Assembly (NCBI GenBank): GCA_012295275.1
Contig: CM022677.1
Location: forward strand, 25,816,044 to 25,880,043
Direction: 5' to 3'
Origin: Chrysomallon squamiferum
Lineage: Eukaryota > Mollusca > Gastropoda > Neomphalida > Peltospiridae
Length of the DNA stretch: 64,000 nt
The notes under the pieces are model-generated. The model was not told the origin of the DNA. It worked only from the letters and a program-made list of their open reading frames with translations, and did no database searches. The translations under genes were made by a program, and so were the position numbers. Positions 1 to 17,719 of the stretch are shown here, one piece after another. Each line of letters begins with the position of its first letter. The first letter of the stretch is position 1.

Positions 1-81
1 TGTGTTGCAAACTACAAGTGCAGCTACTACAACTACTGTACGACTCATTTTCTTTTCTTTACTTTTTTCTTTCTATTTTTA

Positions 82-128
<47 letters not shown>

Positions 129-266
129 TCGCATTAGTTTTTTTGATTTTTTTTCTTTTCTTTATTTTGGAATTTCGGGGATTTCTTCAGTTCTTTAATT
201 ATTTATTCAATACAATATTTATATTTTTATATTTTATTTATTTATTTTTTTTTCTCATTTCTTTTT

Positions 267-297
<31 letters not shown>

Positions 298-466
298 TTT
301 CTTTTATTTATTATTTACTTGTTACATTTGTAGGGGTTTCTTTTGTTTTGATTACGGAAATTTTTGGGGGGATTTTTTTTCTCTCTTTCTTTATTGTTGA
401 GATTTTAATTTTAATTTTAATTTTTATTTTATTTTTTTTTTTTTTTTTTCTACTATCAAGTTTTAG

Positions 467-652
467 GAAACTGGAGTTCATGGGTGGTAAACAGCATGCC
501 TTGCAGTGTCACGTGCGGGCCACGCCCCGGTCACAGGAGAGTTGTAAAATATCGCCTGTGTCTTGATGAACCGTGTGAGGGAAGCAACACGATTGAAACG
601 AGCATGTCCTGCAGAGCAGCAGACACCGACTGCAACGTCACGTCGACAGCAC
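467..652 (+). CDS. TSP1 repeat exon of gene A
   Basis: About 62 residues with the hallmark W-SS-W and C-S-V-T-C-G core, followed by the arginine-rich strand (GHRRVVKYRLC) and the closing cysteines. It is preceded by a long T tract and TTTTAG. It resembles the four TSP1 exons of gene B in length, phase and cysteine spacing. Confidence 0.78.
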
Positions 653-1579
653 GTACGTAAGTCAGACGTCGCAGCTTCGTGCAGCATCGTTTGCCAGTTC
701 CAACCCAAATTCTCACAATCTCTGTTAACATTTCATACTACTAACCAAACAAATAATTAACCATCTTGTGTACTGACAACATGTTCTGTGTGTTTGTGTG
801 TGTGTGTGTGTGTATGTATGTGTGAATGTGTGTATGTGTGTGATTGTGTGTAAGTTTGTACTGGTGCGTCTGTGTGTATATACACACACTCACACACACA
901 CACACATACATACATACACACACACACACATACACACACACACACACACATACATACATACACACACATACAAACATACACAGAAATTTACACACAAGAA
1001 CACAAAGTAAGTGAAGAGTAAGTAGACACTAATTAATTGTTAATATGTTTTTTTGTTATTATTATTATGTGTTTATTCCTATATTTCAGACAATGCTTAT
1101 AAGAAGAATGCTAAAGATGACGTACTGAGAGGTAATTTCTTAATGTCCCTCTTCACTTTATTTTTTCCACTTTTTCTTTTATTTTTTATTTTTTATTTGT
1201 TTTTTACTTTTATTTGTTTTTCTCTACATGTATTCATTTATTTTATTTTATTTCTTGAATTATTTTTATTTTTAATTCTTCATTTTTTTTTTTTTTTTCA
1301 TTCATTTTGAATGCAAAAATACATCACATACATACATACATACACATAGAAATATGTAAATTCGAGGATTAATTATAATCCTAAAATGTTCAACTAATAT
1401 GTGTAATGTATACATATTCCCTGAAATTGTTTTCTCTGTTATTGCACACATAATATAATTAATAAATTCTCAAATTTTCAGGCATTAAACATAATTCATG
1501 GGTGGTTCAGACATCATACATATACATAATATATGCTAATTTAACGAGTGTACATAATCCTTTGTTATACAAACTCACT

Positions 1580-1623
<44 letters not shown>

Positions 1624-1933
1624 TCATTATGCATTAATTATACGTACCCACCCACCTAATGAAATATCTAAGTTTGAGAGTGCATTGTTTTGTCAGGAAA
1701 GAAACAAAAACCTAAGTAAATAAATAAAAAAAATTAGCTTTGTACAACTAACTTGGAAGATTTAGTTTTTAATGAATTACAAACACACTGAGAAAAAACA
1801 GCAGGACAAACATGCAACTATTACATGACCTTCCATAACATCATTCTACCATGTGGTGTGTGAGTGTGACTGTGCGTGTTGGGGGGGGCTTTTATGTCTG
1901 TTTGTGTGTATGTGTGTGTGTTTAGCTTGCTAG

Positions 1934-1969
<36 letters not shown>

Positions 1970-3142
1970 TTCAACATACATTTTTACTTCAGTGTCTTTC
2001 ATGTCCGGTCTACTATGTAGGTATTTATTTTGTGTTTTTTAGACGCTTCAAACCCTAATGACGGTAATAATTTATTATTTTTCTTTTCTTCTCCTTTTGT
2101 AACTTAATTTTATTTACTTATTTATAATTATTTATTTTTGTATTTACTTAATTATATTTATTTATTTACTTATTTATTTATTTATTTGTTTGTTTGTTTG
2201 TGTCCTTGTTTTTTTTTAAATATATTTAGCATTATTAGTGTTATTGCTGGGGCTGTATTCATTTATTTAACTTTTTATTTTAATTTTTTTTTTTTACATA
2301 CACACAAAAATATGTAGAAACATGAAAATGATGGTGTTACAAACACTAAGATAAAAATTGTTGTATATATTAAGATATGAAGATAAAATTGTTGTTACAA
2401 ACACTAAGATACAAAATGTTGTTACAAACACTAAGATAAAGTTGTTTTTACAAACACTGTCATAGAAATTGTTGTTACAAACACTGAGTCAAATTTTTGT
2501 TACAAACACTAAGAATCAAATTGTTGTTACAAACACTAAGAGTCAAATTGCTGTTACAAACACTAAGAGTAAAATTGTTGTTACAAACACTAAGAGTCAA
2601 ATTGTTGTTACAGTCACTGATTTACAAGACACTATTGTTATGGCTGTTACGTGCTGTGGACTATTGGTAGTAATTGGACTTATCATGTATTTGCTGAGGT
2701 CGGAAATTACATTTATAGATACATCTTTCACACGTTCAGATACACTCATTCACACTTACAGACACATATACAAACTCTCCTACACACACACACACACACA
2801 GACACACACATATACAAAAACTCTTATAAACACACACATATACAAACACACTAACACACACATATACAAACACTCATACACACATACATTATACAAACAC
2901 ACTAACACACACATATACAAACACTCGAACACACACACACATATACAAACACTCATACACACACACACATACAAACACATATACACACACTGATCTTGGA
3001 AAATACCTAAACAATCTGCGATTTATTTCTTTTTGTTATATTAATGTTGTTATTTGTTTTTGTTGTTTATTGTTTGTTTTGATGTTTTTGCTCTTTTTTC
3101 TTTTCTTTTTCTTTTTTATCATTATCATCATCACTATCATTA

Positions 3143-3193
<51 letters not shown>

Positions 3194-3722
3194 TATTGCA
3201 GTTATTATTGTTGCAGTTATTATTACTATTATTATTACTGTTATTGTTATTACTGTTATTGTTATTGTTATTATTATTATAATTATTATTACTGTTTATT
3301 ATTTTTGTATTATTATTATTACAGTAATTATTATGTTTATAATTATTATTACTGTTGTTATTATTGTTATTATTACTGTTATTGTAATTACTGTTCTTGT
3401 TGGTCTTGTTCTTATTACTGTTGTTATTATTGTTTTATTATTACTGTTATTGTAATTACTGTTCTTCTTGTTGGTCTTGTTATTATTACTGTTGTTATTA
3501 TTGTTGTTATTACTGTTATTGTGATTACTGTTCTTCGTGTTGGTGTTGTTATTATTATTGTTTTTAATTATAATTATAATTGACAGTGGCGTATTCAAAG
3601 GATCAACGAATGAAAATGCGAACATCCTAGTGGAGAAATCGGCTTCGAAGAAACAAAGACAAGACAACACAAACCTCGCTTTCGAACTCGACCAATCAGA
3701 GTGTCGCTGCGAAAACTTGTGA
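467..3722 (+). CDS. Gene A: TSP1-repeat single-pass membrane protein (5' part outside window)
   Basis: Five exons join in one frame: 467-652, 1090-1131, 2043-2063, 2614-2698 and 3587-3722 (stop TGA 3720-3722). The first holds a TSP1 repeat: a W-x-x-W start (NWSSW), then CSVTCG and four further cysteines. Two small linker exons follow (NAYKKNAKDDVLR and ASNPND). A membrane exon (about 20 hydrophobic residues ending LIMYLLR) and a 45-residue cytoplasmic tail with a KKQR cluster close the protein. Ectodomain exons are phase 1-1 and the membrane exon is phase 1-to-2, exactly as in gene B. The first donor could be 652/653 (GTACGT, phase 1, preferred) or 656/657 (GTAAGT). The signal peptide and any earlier TSP1 repeats lie upstream of the window. 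TSP1 repeats usually bind matrix, glycans or other receptors. The specific role is unknown. Confidence 0.72.
781..1000. repeat. TG/CA microsatellite in gene A intron
   Basis: A (TG)n block is followed by a (CA)n block with TACA interruptions, so the region could fold back on itself. Similar CA tracts lie at 1,582-1,618 and TA tracts at 1,941-1,969. No exon is supported between 653 and 1,089. Confidence 0.85.
2336..2613 (+). repeat. 27-bp array ending in the gene A membrane-exon acceptor
   Basis: About ten copies of a unit reading TTGTTGTTACAAACACTAAGA. The last copy turns into the real acceptor TTGTTGTTACAG followed by TCACTGATTTACAA. The unit therefore looks like a degenerate copy of the 3' splice site and the first exon bases, with ACAA where ACAG is needed. 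Confidence 0.8.
2614..2698 (+). CDS. Transmembrane exon of gene A
   Basis: Opens VTDLQDTIVMAV and continues CCGLLVVIGLIMYLLR, a single hydrophobic helix with a positive end facing the cytoplasm. The acceptor GTTGTTACAG is the last unit of the 27-bp array just upstream. The exon ends in phase 2 (AG|GTCGG) and joins AG+T to the tail exon at 3587. Confidence 0.65.
2720..3580. repeat. CA-rich and ATT/GTT microsatellite tracts in the last gene A intron
   Basis: From 2,720 to 2,995 there are repeats of an ACACATATACAAACACT type unit. From about 3,120 to 3,570 the sequence is almost entirely ATT, GTT and ACT triplets. No exon is visible between 2,699 and 3,586. The long translations here are homopolymeric and not genes. 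Confidence 0.85.
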
Positions 3723-3814
3723 CTTTGTAACCCACCATTTGTAATATGATGCAGCAACATCTTTCACAATTTTTTTTTTTTTTTTTTTTTTTTTTTGGTG
3801 TTTGATGCTGATGT

Positions 3815-3820
3815 AATAAA
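3815..3820 (+). terminator. Putative poly(A) signal of gene A
   Basis: AATAAA, about 95 bases after the gene A stop codon. It is the first canonical signal downstream. Confidence 0.45.
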
Positions 3821-3949
3821 ATTATGTAATTGTTTCGTTTATGTTGTTGTCTCTCTCTCTCTCTCGCTCTGTTTAAATTAGTAAGCCTCTAAATCATGAA
3901 GTACTGAAAGCTAAAACCTATTGGACACTGCATGGGGACCATAACGTCT

Positions 3950-5110
3950 TGTTTTTAACAATTGCTGTGAATTATGATCTATTTTTATCCAGTATTATTT
4001 GCTATAACATGCCGTGATATCTTTAATAATATTGTAGGGCTATGACATAATAACGTTATCTAATAGTGTTATAGACTATGACGTGATATCTTACTAACAG
4101 TTTCGTCGATTATGACGTAATATCTAAATATTGTTAGATGTCTTTATATTATTGTGTATATGCATTATGACGTATTATTTTTTTTAATAGTTGTATTGTG
4201 ACATAAAATTTGTATCTCATAATGCAGTGTATTATGACATAGTTTCTTGAATAGTGCTGTGGTTTTCTTGTAATATCTTTATCTACTACAACGGATTATG
4301 ACTTGGTATCTTACTAGTGCCATGTATTATAAAGTAATATCTATCTAATAGAGCTGCGGTTTATGACATATTTATTTTAAAATGCTATGGATTATGATGT
4401 AATATCTTTACCTAATAGTGCTATGGATTACGACGTCATACCTTTAACTCAAAGTGTTTATGGATTATGACGTAATATCTTTACTAGTGCTATGGATTAT
4501 GACGTAGTATCTTTATCTAACTGTATGGTTATGACGTAATATCTTTAAGTGTTATGGTGTATGATTTAATATTTTTATCTAATAGTTGCTGTGGATTAAG
4601 AGTAATTCTTTATTTAATACGGATTATGTTTAACATCTTTAATAATGCAATGGATTATGACGCAATATCTTTATCTAATAAAGCTGTGGATTATGATGTA
4701 ATATTTTTATCTAAGTGCTACAGAGTACAATGTAGTATCTTTATCTAGTATTATGCATTATGATGCAATATATTAATAATGATGTGGATTATGACGTAAT
4801 ATCTTTATTTATTAGTGCTATGGATCATAACGTGATATCTGTGTCTAGTAGTGCTTTGGAATGTGACGTAATACATGTATCTACCTGATATGGACTACGG
4901 CTTTCTATTTTTAAGTGCTAGTGTTATGGAATATAACTGACACTCTTTATCTGTGGTCTGTGACGTGATATCCTCATCTTTTGATGTAGCATCTATGTAA
5001 CCACTATGATCTATGACTTACTGTCTTTAATAAAGTATTAGGTATGACGTGATATATTTAACAAATGCAATGATTAATGATGTAATATTTTTATTTCACA
5101 ACACCCTAGG
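3950..5110. repeat. Degenerate minisatellite between genes A and C, unit near 45-55 bp
   Basis: About twenty diverged copies of a unit resembling TGCTATGGATTATGACGTAA followed by TATCTTTATCTAATAG. Most keep a TGACGTAA or TGACGTGA core, the CRE/ATF-type octamer. The block fills the space between the convergent 3' ends of genes A and C. No open reading frame of interest is present. Confidence 0.75.
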
Positions 5111-5240
5111 TCTAAGTTATGATGTATTATAATTTAATACTTTTATTTATTTATTTATTATTGTTATGTTTCAACGCTGTTGTATTTTAATATATGGTTT
5201 TATACCATTATATTTTAGTTCTACATTATTTTTAAACTTT

Positions 5241-5246
5241 TCTTAC

Positions 5247-5312
<66 letters not shown>
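5241..5312. repeat. (TA)n microsatellite
   Basis: About 36 TA dinucleotides in the 3' flank of gene C. Confidence 0.9.
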
Positions 5313-5315
<3 letters not shown>

Positions 5316-5634
5316 CTTTACTTAGACACATTACTAGAAACACATTACTTGAATTTGACGAACGATAAGTCAAATGTTTTCCAGAGTGAAATCTGTTTAA
5401 TAAATCTAAAGCATTTTAACCATAAACAAAGGAAAAAGACCAGTATGTTATCAGTGTGTGTAATGTTCTTGTGGTCTGGATTAGTTCAGTAATGTACGAT
5501 ATGTCCTCAACGAATCATTCAACACGTGTTTCTAGTAATGCGTCTCCGTTTCCAGTTTTTAGATTTGACTTCTTCTCTCTGCGTTAGCCAGAAGGCCTAT
5601 TAGTAATTTTTTTAATTTTGATCTTTTCTGTTCC

Positions 5635-5956
5635 TCAGAATCTGACAGTGTTAACTCGTGCACTTTTCTCCTCGGAACCCTTTCTCCGCGTCTTTTTCTC
5701 TGAAGATGAACTCTTAATTCCAGCAGTCTTTCTTCCAGAATGTGATTTGTTCTGTGAAAATGAACCCTTGTCTGCGGAAGACCTTTTGCCAGGCGAACCA
5801 TGTTTTATTTCTCCGTGTGACGTTTTCAGAATTGAACGTGTTTCCTTTTTGTTCTGGTCGTTGTCATTGGCTGTTTCTGAATGCAGACGTTGCTCTGTGT
5901 CAGACGTTTTACCTGAAACCTGTTCCTCTAAATCGTAAGATCTTGATTCTTTGGAA
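5635..5956 (-). CDS. Cytoplasmic tail exon of gene C
   Basis: Joins CG|T to continue the frame and runs 106 residues to TGA. It is rich in Ser, Lys, Arg and Glu, with no recognised domain. Runs such as SSSSEKKTRRKGSEEKS suggest phosphorylation or a disordered scaffold, which is inference. Confidence 0.65.
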
Positions 5957-6006
5957 CTACCACGATAAATATATATTAAAATATTTATAAACTATGTCTT
6001 GACGTA

Positions 6007-6070
<64 letters not shown>

Positions 6071-6581
6071 TTAATAACAATAACAATAACAATAATAATA
6101 AAATAGATTTAAAAACTATATATAATTAACCTGTACACGTATCTACAAAAATAAATTATTTTACAACAGTTAACGTGTACTCATACGTACATACAACGTC
6201 ATTGACTTGTATACACTGACATCAACTACAACTAACCTGTGCATGCAGGCGTATTGTCTTAGAACATCAGTTCTTTGTCTATTGTCTTATAACAACACTT
6301 CATTTTGTATTGTCATAGAAAATCAGTTATTTCAGTATTGACTTAGTACATCAGTTGTTGTGTATTTCTTAGAACAACAGTTCTTTGCATAGTGTCATAG
6401 AAAATCAGTTATTTGTGTATTGTATTAGAACAACATATCAAATCTGACTGAAATCCATTTCATTTGATTCGAGTATATATGTGTGTGTGAGTGTGTGTGT
6501 GTGTTTGTCTGAATGTACATACAACACTTATACATACATTATACGCATACATGTTTCATGCATACATTAATTCATACATCC

Positions 6582-6665
<84 letters not shown>

Positions 6666-6676
6666 ACATGAATTAT

Positions 6677-6713
<37 letters not shown>

Positions 6714-8650
6714 TTACATATAGACTTGTGTGTTCTATTATTACTCGTTAATAACATAAAAAGCAATATTTACCGTCTAATGGCGAAGTAGCAGATTCCT
6801 GATGTAACGACGAGACACGCACACACCAAGTAAAGTATTTCATAAGACTCTCTTCCAACCGGAGCTGAAATTAAATATAAAACACCGAGTACGTTCATTA
6901 ACACACAGTCATTTTAAAAACTATCCATGTTAACACATAATAATACTATCACTACCACCACAACCATTACTAATACTAATATTAACACCATAAAAATATT
7001 ACCACTATTATATTGATATTACCACCACAATCGTTACTAATACTCATATTAACATATACAAATATTACCACTGTTATATTGATATTACCACCACAATCGT
7101 TACTAATACCAGCACGTAAAAATATTCCCACTACTAATTCTGAAATCACCGCTACTGATAACCATGTTACTGCCATTACTAATACTGATTTTACCATCAC
7201 TACCATATCGAATATCAACAATATCACATAATAACATTGGTACTACCATTAAAAACTAATGTTTCGTTACTCGCGCTGTTGTTTTTGCCTTCACTTGTGG
7301 CTGCGGTTGCGAATCCAGCTGTAGGTCCAAAGTCAGGTCCAAACGTCTGGCCTGATCCAGCGTCAGGATAGTCACTTTCTGGACCACCAGGAGGAGGTTG
7401 ATATCCCTGGTCTTGTCCAGGAGGAGGTTGGTATCCCTGGTCTTGTCCAGGAGGAGGTTGATATCCCTGGTCTTGACCAGGAGGAGGTTGATATCCCTGG
7501 TCTTGACCAGGAGGAGGTTGATAGTCCTGGTCTTGACCAGGATCAGGTTGATAGTCCTGGTCTTGACCAGGAGGAGGTTGATATCCCTGGTCTTGACCAG
7601 GAGGAGGTTGATATCCCTGGTCTTGACCAGGAGGAGGTTGATATCCCTGGTCTTGTCCAGGAGGAGGTTGATATCCCTGGTCTTGTCCAGGAGGAGGTTG
7701 GTATCCCTGGTCTTGACCAGAAGGAGGTTGATATCCCTGGTCTTGACCAGGAGGAGGTTGATATCCCTGGTCTTGTCCAGGAGGAGGTTGATATCCCTGC
7801 TCTTGTCCAGGAGGAGGTTGGTATCCCTGGTTTTGTCCAGGAGGAGGTGGATTTCCCTGGTTTCGTCCTGTGAGATGTGGTATTAATTTGGTTAATACAG
7901 GAATGGCCTTAATCGCAACGCCTGCCTTTCCTCGTCCTTTCTTTTTAGTAGTATTTTTAGTCGCAGGTTTAGGCCTATTAATACGTTTTCGTTTAGTAGA
8001 TTTTGATTTCGGACCGACTCCACCTGTAGGTTTAGGTGTGTAGGCCGGTATAGAGGTGCCGGCTGATCCACCTGTAGGTTTAGCTGTGTAGGCCGGTTTA
8101 GACGTGACAGCTGATCCACCTGTAGGTTTTGGTCTGTAGGCCGGTTTAGACGTGACAGCTGATCCACCTGTAGGTTTTGGTCTGTAGGCCGGTTTAGACG
8201 TGACAGCTGATCCACCTTTAGGTTTTGGTCTGTAGGCCGGTTTTGTCGTGACAGCTGATCCACCTTTAGGTTTTGGTCTGTAGGCCGGTTTAGACGTGAC
8301 AGCTGATCCACCTTTAGGTTTTGGTCTGTAGGCCGGTTTTGTCGTGACAGCTGATCCACCTTTAGGTTTTGGTCTGTAGATGTTTCCTCTGTTTGTAGGT
8401 CTGCCTCCACCCTTAGGTCGAGATCTGTACCGTCTATTTCTATAGCGAGATCTGTATCTGGACCTGTAAGCCAAACTGGAAGCGAGACGAGAGAGTTGCC
8501 CGGATGAGAGGAGCGGTACGTCAGCAGCAGTCGACGTGACTGAGTGTGGAATACAAACTTCAATATTCTACTTTTCATATTTAGAAAGAGAAAACACTTA
8601 AACAAGAAATCTAAATATAAGTACAGAAATTATGAAGTTCACGTCTTCAG

Positions 8651-8727
<77 letters not shown>

Positions 8728-9022
8728 GTGTGCGTATGTTTGTTTGTTTGTTTTGGTTGTTTGTTTTGGTGTTGTTGTTTTTTTGTTCTCTGTGAAAACA
8801 AGTATGGAATAAATCATTACGTTATTGCATGTTATTGCTCTTTTTGTTTGTTTGTTTGATGTTGTGGTTGTCGTTTATAATATTTTTTGTTGTTTGGTGT
8901 ACTTTTATTATTATTTTTTTTTTTTTTTTTGTGTTATAATTACGAAATAGGCATACGAAATAGGGCATACTGACCGCAAATAGCATAAAGAAGCACATTG
9001 TGAAAATTGTCTGAAATCTCAT
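5635..9022 (-). CDS. Gene C: repeat-rich adhesive-like single-pass membrane protein
   Basis: Proposed exons on the minus strand: 9022-8975 (signal peptide), 8539-7247 (large repeat exon), 6864-6774 (membrane), 5956-5635 (tail, TGA 5637-5635). The ectodomain starts with a Tyr/Arg-rich stretch (YRSRYRSRYRNRRYRS). Then come seven 16-residue units (consensus GGSAVTSKPAYRPKPK), a basic linker (KRKRINRPKPATKNTTKKKG) and sixteen 10-residue units (YQPPPGQDQG). One membrane helix and a 106-residue Lys/Ser-rich tail follow. Joining the large exon to the membrane exon in phase 1 fixes the frame; the other open frame through the repeats does not join. The Tyr-, Pro- and Lys-rich repeats recall mussel foot and other extracellular structural proteins, which is analogy only. 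As read, exon 1 is 48 nt (phase 0) whereas the best acceptor at 8539 needs phase 1, so the 5' junction is uncertain. Confidence 0.6.
6587..6712. repeat. (GA)n and (TA)n microsatellites in gene C intron
   Basis: A (GA)n run to 6,658 and a (TA)n run at 6,681-6,711, between the tail and membrane exons. An ATA run lies at 6,007-6,070. Confidence 0.92.
6774..6864 (-). CDS. Transmembrane exon of gene C
   Basis: Encodes APVGRESYEILYLVCACLVV and then TSGICYFAIRR. There is one hydrophobic helix, with a basic residue pair after it. Its phase (1 in, 2 out) equals that of the membrane exons of genes A and B. The acceptor is TTAATTTCAG and the donor GTAAAT. Confidence 0.7.
7247..8539 (-). CDS. Large repeat exon of gene C
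   Basis: A 1,293-nt exon, symmetric phase 1-1, with both DNA repeats in one frame: a 48-bp unit (about 8,030-8,380) and a 30-bp unit (7,381-7,860). The donor AATG|GTAGTA at 7247/7246 is chosen because it joins the membrane exon in phase. Reading on instead gives GSTNVIM and a stop. The acceptor at 8539 (CACTCAG|TCACG) is preferred over 8475 because its phase matches the rest of the family. Before the donor comes a non-repetitive Gly/Ser/Thr/Asn-rich stalk. Confidence 0.68.
8654..8721. repeat. (TG)n microsatellite in gene C first intron
   Basis: A long run of TG dinucleotides, about 115 bp upstream of the repeat-exon acceptor when read on the minus strand. Confidence 0.92.
8975..9022 (-). CDS. 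Signal-peptide exon of gene C
   Basis: MRFQTIFTMCFFMLFA followed by GTCAGT. It is nearly identical to the gene B leader (MRKQTIFTACFFMLFSG plus GTCAGT), and the similarity includes the acceptor and 5' UTR upstream. It is one base shorter than the gene B exon before the donor, which changes the phase from 1 to 0. Confidence 0.55.
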
Positions 9023-10751
9023 TTTTAGTATCACCGTGTCTGTAAAAAGAACAGAAATGTATATTTTAAATCATCTATCATCTACCGTAACGTTTTGTTC
9101 GTTAATAAAACGTTTTTACTGTAGATAACAATCATTTCTTGACATCTTTTTTTCATTATTAAAATTTAATTTGTATTAAATATTTTTGATTTTTTCATGC
9201 CTACAATTCATATCTATCTATCTATATATATTATCCTTTGTTTTTTGTTGTTTTTTAACTGTTTTGCTATTGTTGTTTTGGGTTATTACCCCTTTTGGGG
9301 AGGTGTGGGTTTTTTTCTTTTTTTTCTGTTTTTGTTGTTGTTATTTTAGTTCGGTTTCTTAAATTCTCTTGCAAATGACCTGCATTATAAACTGTTTTAC
9401 AATAAGAACGCAGTAAATATTCTAACAGCACAAAGAGAATAAAACAGAACTGAAATTTTACATTATGACAAATTCTTCAAATAAAATCGTCTTCATCACA
9501 AAGGCACCCAACAAATAAAAGCTTTATAAATAATAAACAATGATTTCAAATATATGGCATGCGCTTAACGATAAAAAATAATGCTATTTCCCATTTGTTA
9601 GCGGAGAAAGATCTTAGTAAGCATAGTTACTAGACTGATAAGACGTCCTGTATCACGACTAAATTGGTCACTAGACTATGGACTAGATAGTTTTAGTGCA
9701 AAGATAGAGGTTAGTAAAGTACTAATAGCGTTCTAGTCATGGCATAGAATTATTACACGTTTCTACCACACTGACGACTGATTTGTTAATACTATTAGGA
9801 TCAAATTCTTATCAGCATTACACAGGTTTAGGAAGAAAATAAGTTGTTCAAGCAGGAGATAGCTTCGGCCCGGCTGCTATTCAAAGTGTTTGGTCACAAA
9901 TGTTTTCTTTGGAGCAATAATCAAAACCACACGAATTTACAAATTACTGTTATGTTATATTACTCTGATACATAAAATGGTAGTTACCCTAATCCAGTTT
10001 GCCAAAGAGATTCTGCTTTAAATCGGAATTAACGCTACAAATGTTTTTGTTCCGTCACTAGTAATGTAGTAAATCCTTGTTCTGACGTCATCAGAAACTT
10101 GTCGTCTTCTAAAACATCGAAATAGACGGGAATTATATATAATGTTTATACATATATTCCTGAAATAAATAATAAAAAAGAAAAACTGGTTTCAAATCAA
10201 ATACTAGTGTGTATGTGTGTAATTTTTACTCTTCTCTTTCTCTCGCACGCACGCGCGCGCGCGCTGTGGGTGGGTGTGACTACGAGCGTGTGTGTGTTTA
10301 AAGAATCATTTCATATTTTATCATTTATATTCAAATGCAGGCATGCTTGATAATAATATTATTATTATTATAGCTGAACAGGAAAATACCTTAACAGTGA
10401 CGTAGACGATAAACCTCAGATTGGCCAATAAACGGAAATGACGAAAACACCATCATTTTCACGAAGCTGAATTTAATACACTTCCGGTTCATTACTAAAT
10501 CTGCAAACGCTGAGAAGAAGCAAATAAATTACACATCGGGAACCTGTGATCACATTCGATAGTAAGCAAGAAAAATTTAACATTTTTTTTTATTAATTGT
10601 TATTAATGTTTTTTTGTTTGTTTTTTGTTCTAATGTTTTTTTTGTTTTTTTTAAGGTGATAATCGCTTGTTTTTGCCAATTGAGACCATAACAATTTTTA
10701 AAACAGGTGACAATTTTTTCTTTAAATATTATGTTATTTCAACAAAAAATA

Positions 10752-10796
<45 letters not shown>

Positions 10797-11025
10797 CATC
10801 ATCATCAATTTGGTTTTGCTGAGAGAATTTTGTGTTTCCTTCTTCTTTTTTCACATGTTAGTGTTTGTCTGTGTGGAACTTTCACATAATTTTATTTTGG
10901 TGTTAAAAAGTCAATTTGAAACAAAATATCAAACAATAATTGTTGTCTACATTAACAAACAAAACTTAATTTAGATAGTTACAAACATTTCTGTTCTTTT
11001 TTTAACAGACTGCGTGTTACTAACA
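9023..11025. other. Intergenic region between divergent genes C and B
   Basis: Two kilobases without a supportable exon, apart from the likely 5' UTR acceptors next to each start (ACAG near 9,047 on minus and near 11,008 on plus). It holds AT-rich DNA, a short CG/CA run at 10,247-10,262 and an AAT microsatellite at 10,753-10,795. The promoters of both genes should lie here, but no motif stands out. Confidence 0.5.
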
Positions 11026-17317
<6,292 letters not shown>

Positions 17318-17394
17318 AAGAGAAGGCAGAAACAGAGGGTGAGGTTCATGTCACTAGTGACAGTGTCACTGTAGATTTTTCAAATGATGCCACG

Positions 17395-17610
17395 TTGCTA
17401 AGTGACAGTGGTTTGCTATGCGTTGCTAAGTGACACTGGGTTGCTATGCGTTGCTAAGTGACACTGGGTTGCTATGAGTTGCTAAGTGACAGTGGTTTGC
17501 TATGCATGGCTAAATGACACTGGGTTGCTATGAGTTGCTAACTGGCTGCATTTTGTTGCTTGACAAGTGATTGTGTGTTATTATGAGTTGTCAAGTGACA
17601 GTGTACTGTT
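17395..17610. repeat. Minisatellite in the gene B 3' flank
   Basis: Five to six copies of a unit of about 30 bp reading GTTGCTAAGTGACACTGGGT then TGCTATG. It lies just after the gene B stop codon, probably in the 3' UTR. Confidence 0.75.
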
Positions 17611-17712
17611 ATGTTTTCAGGTTGAACCTGTGATCCTACATGTTACATATAAAAGGGGTTTTTTTTGGGTTTTTTGCAATTATAATTTCTGAATTATTTA
17701 TATTTTAACTGA

Positions 17713-17718
17713 AATAAA
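17713..17718 (+). terminator. Possible poly(A) signal of gene B
   Basis: AATAAA about 400 bases after the stop. Another AATAAA lies near 17,822, so the choice is uncertain. Confidence 0.3.
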
Positions 17719-17719
17719 T

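Noticed and set aside
1492-1504. Possible extra gene A exon after TTTTCAG near 1,491
   Set aside because: No in-frame segment between AG and the next GT fits phase 1-1.
3054-3583. Leu/Ile/Tyr homopolymer frames
   Set aside because: ATT/GTT microsatellite translated in three frames.
7398-7886. Long open frame on plus, antisense to the gene C YQPPPGQDQG repeats
   Set aside because: A 30-bp period keeps several frames open. Only the minus frame joins the membrane exon in phase.
7892-8605. 237-codon minus frame with an ATG (MKSRILKFVF) through the gene C repeats
   Set aside because: It overlaps the preferred frame, ends inside the exon and has no splice partner in phase. Kept only as the alternative if transcripts disagree.
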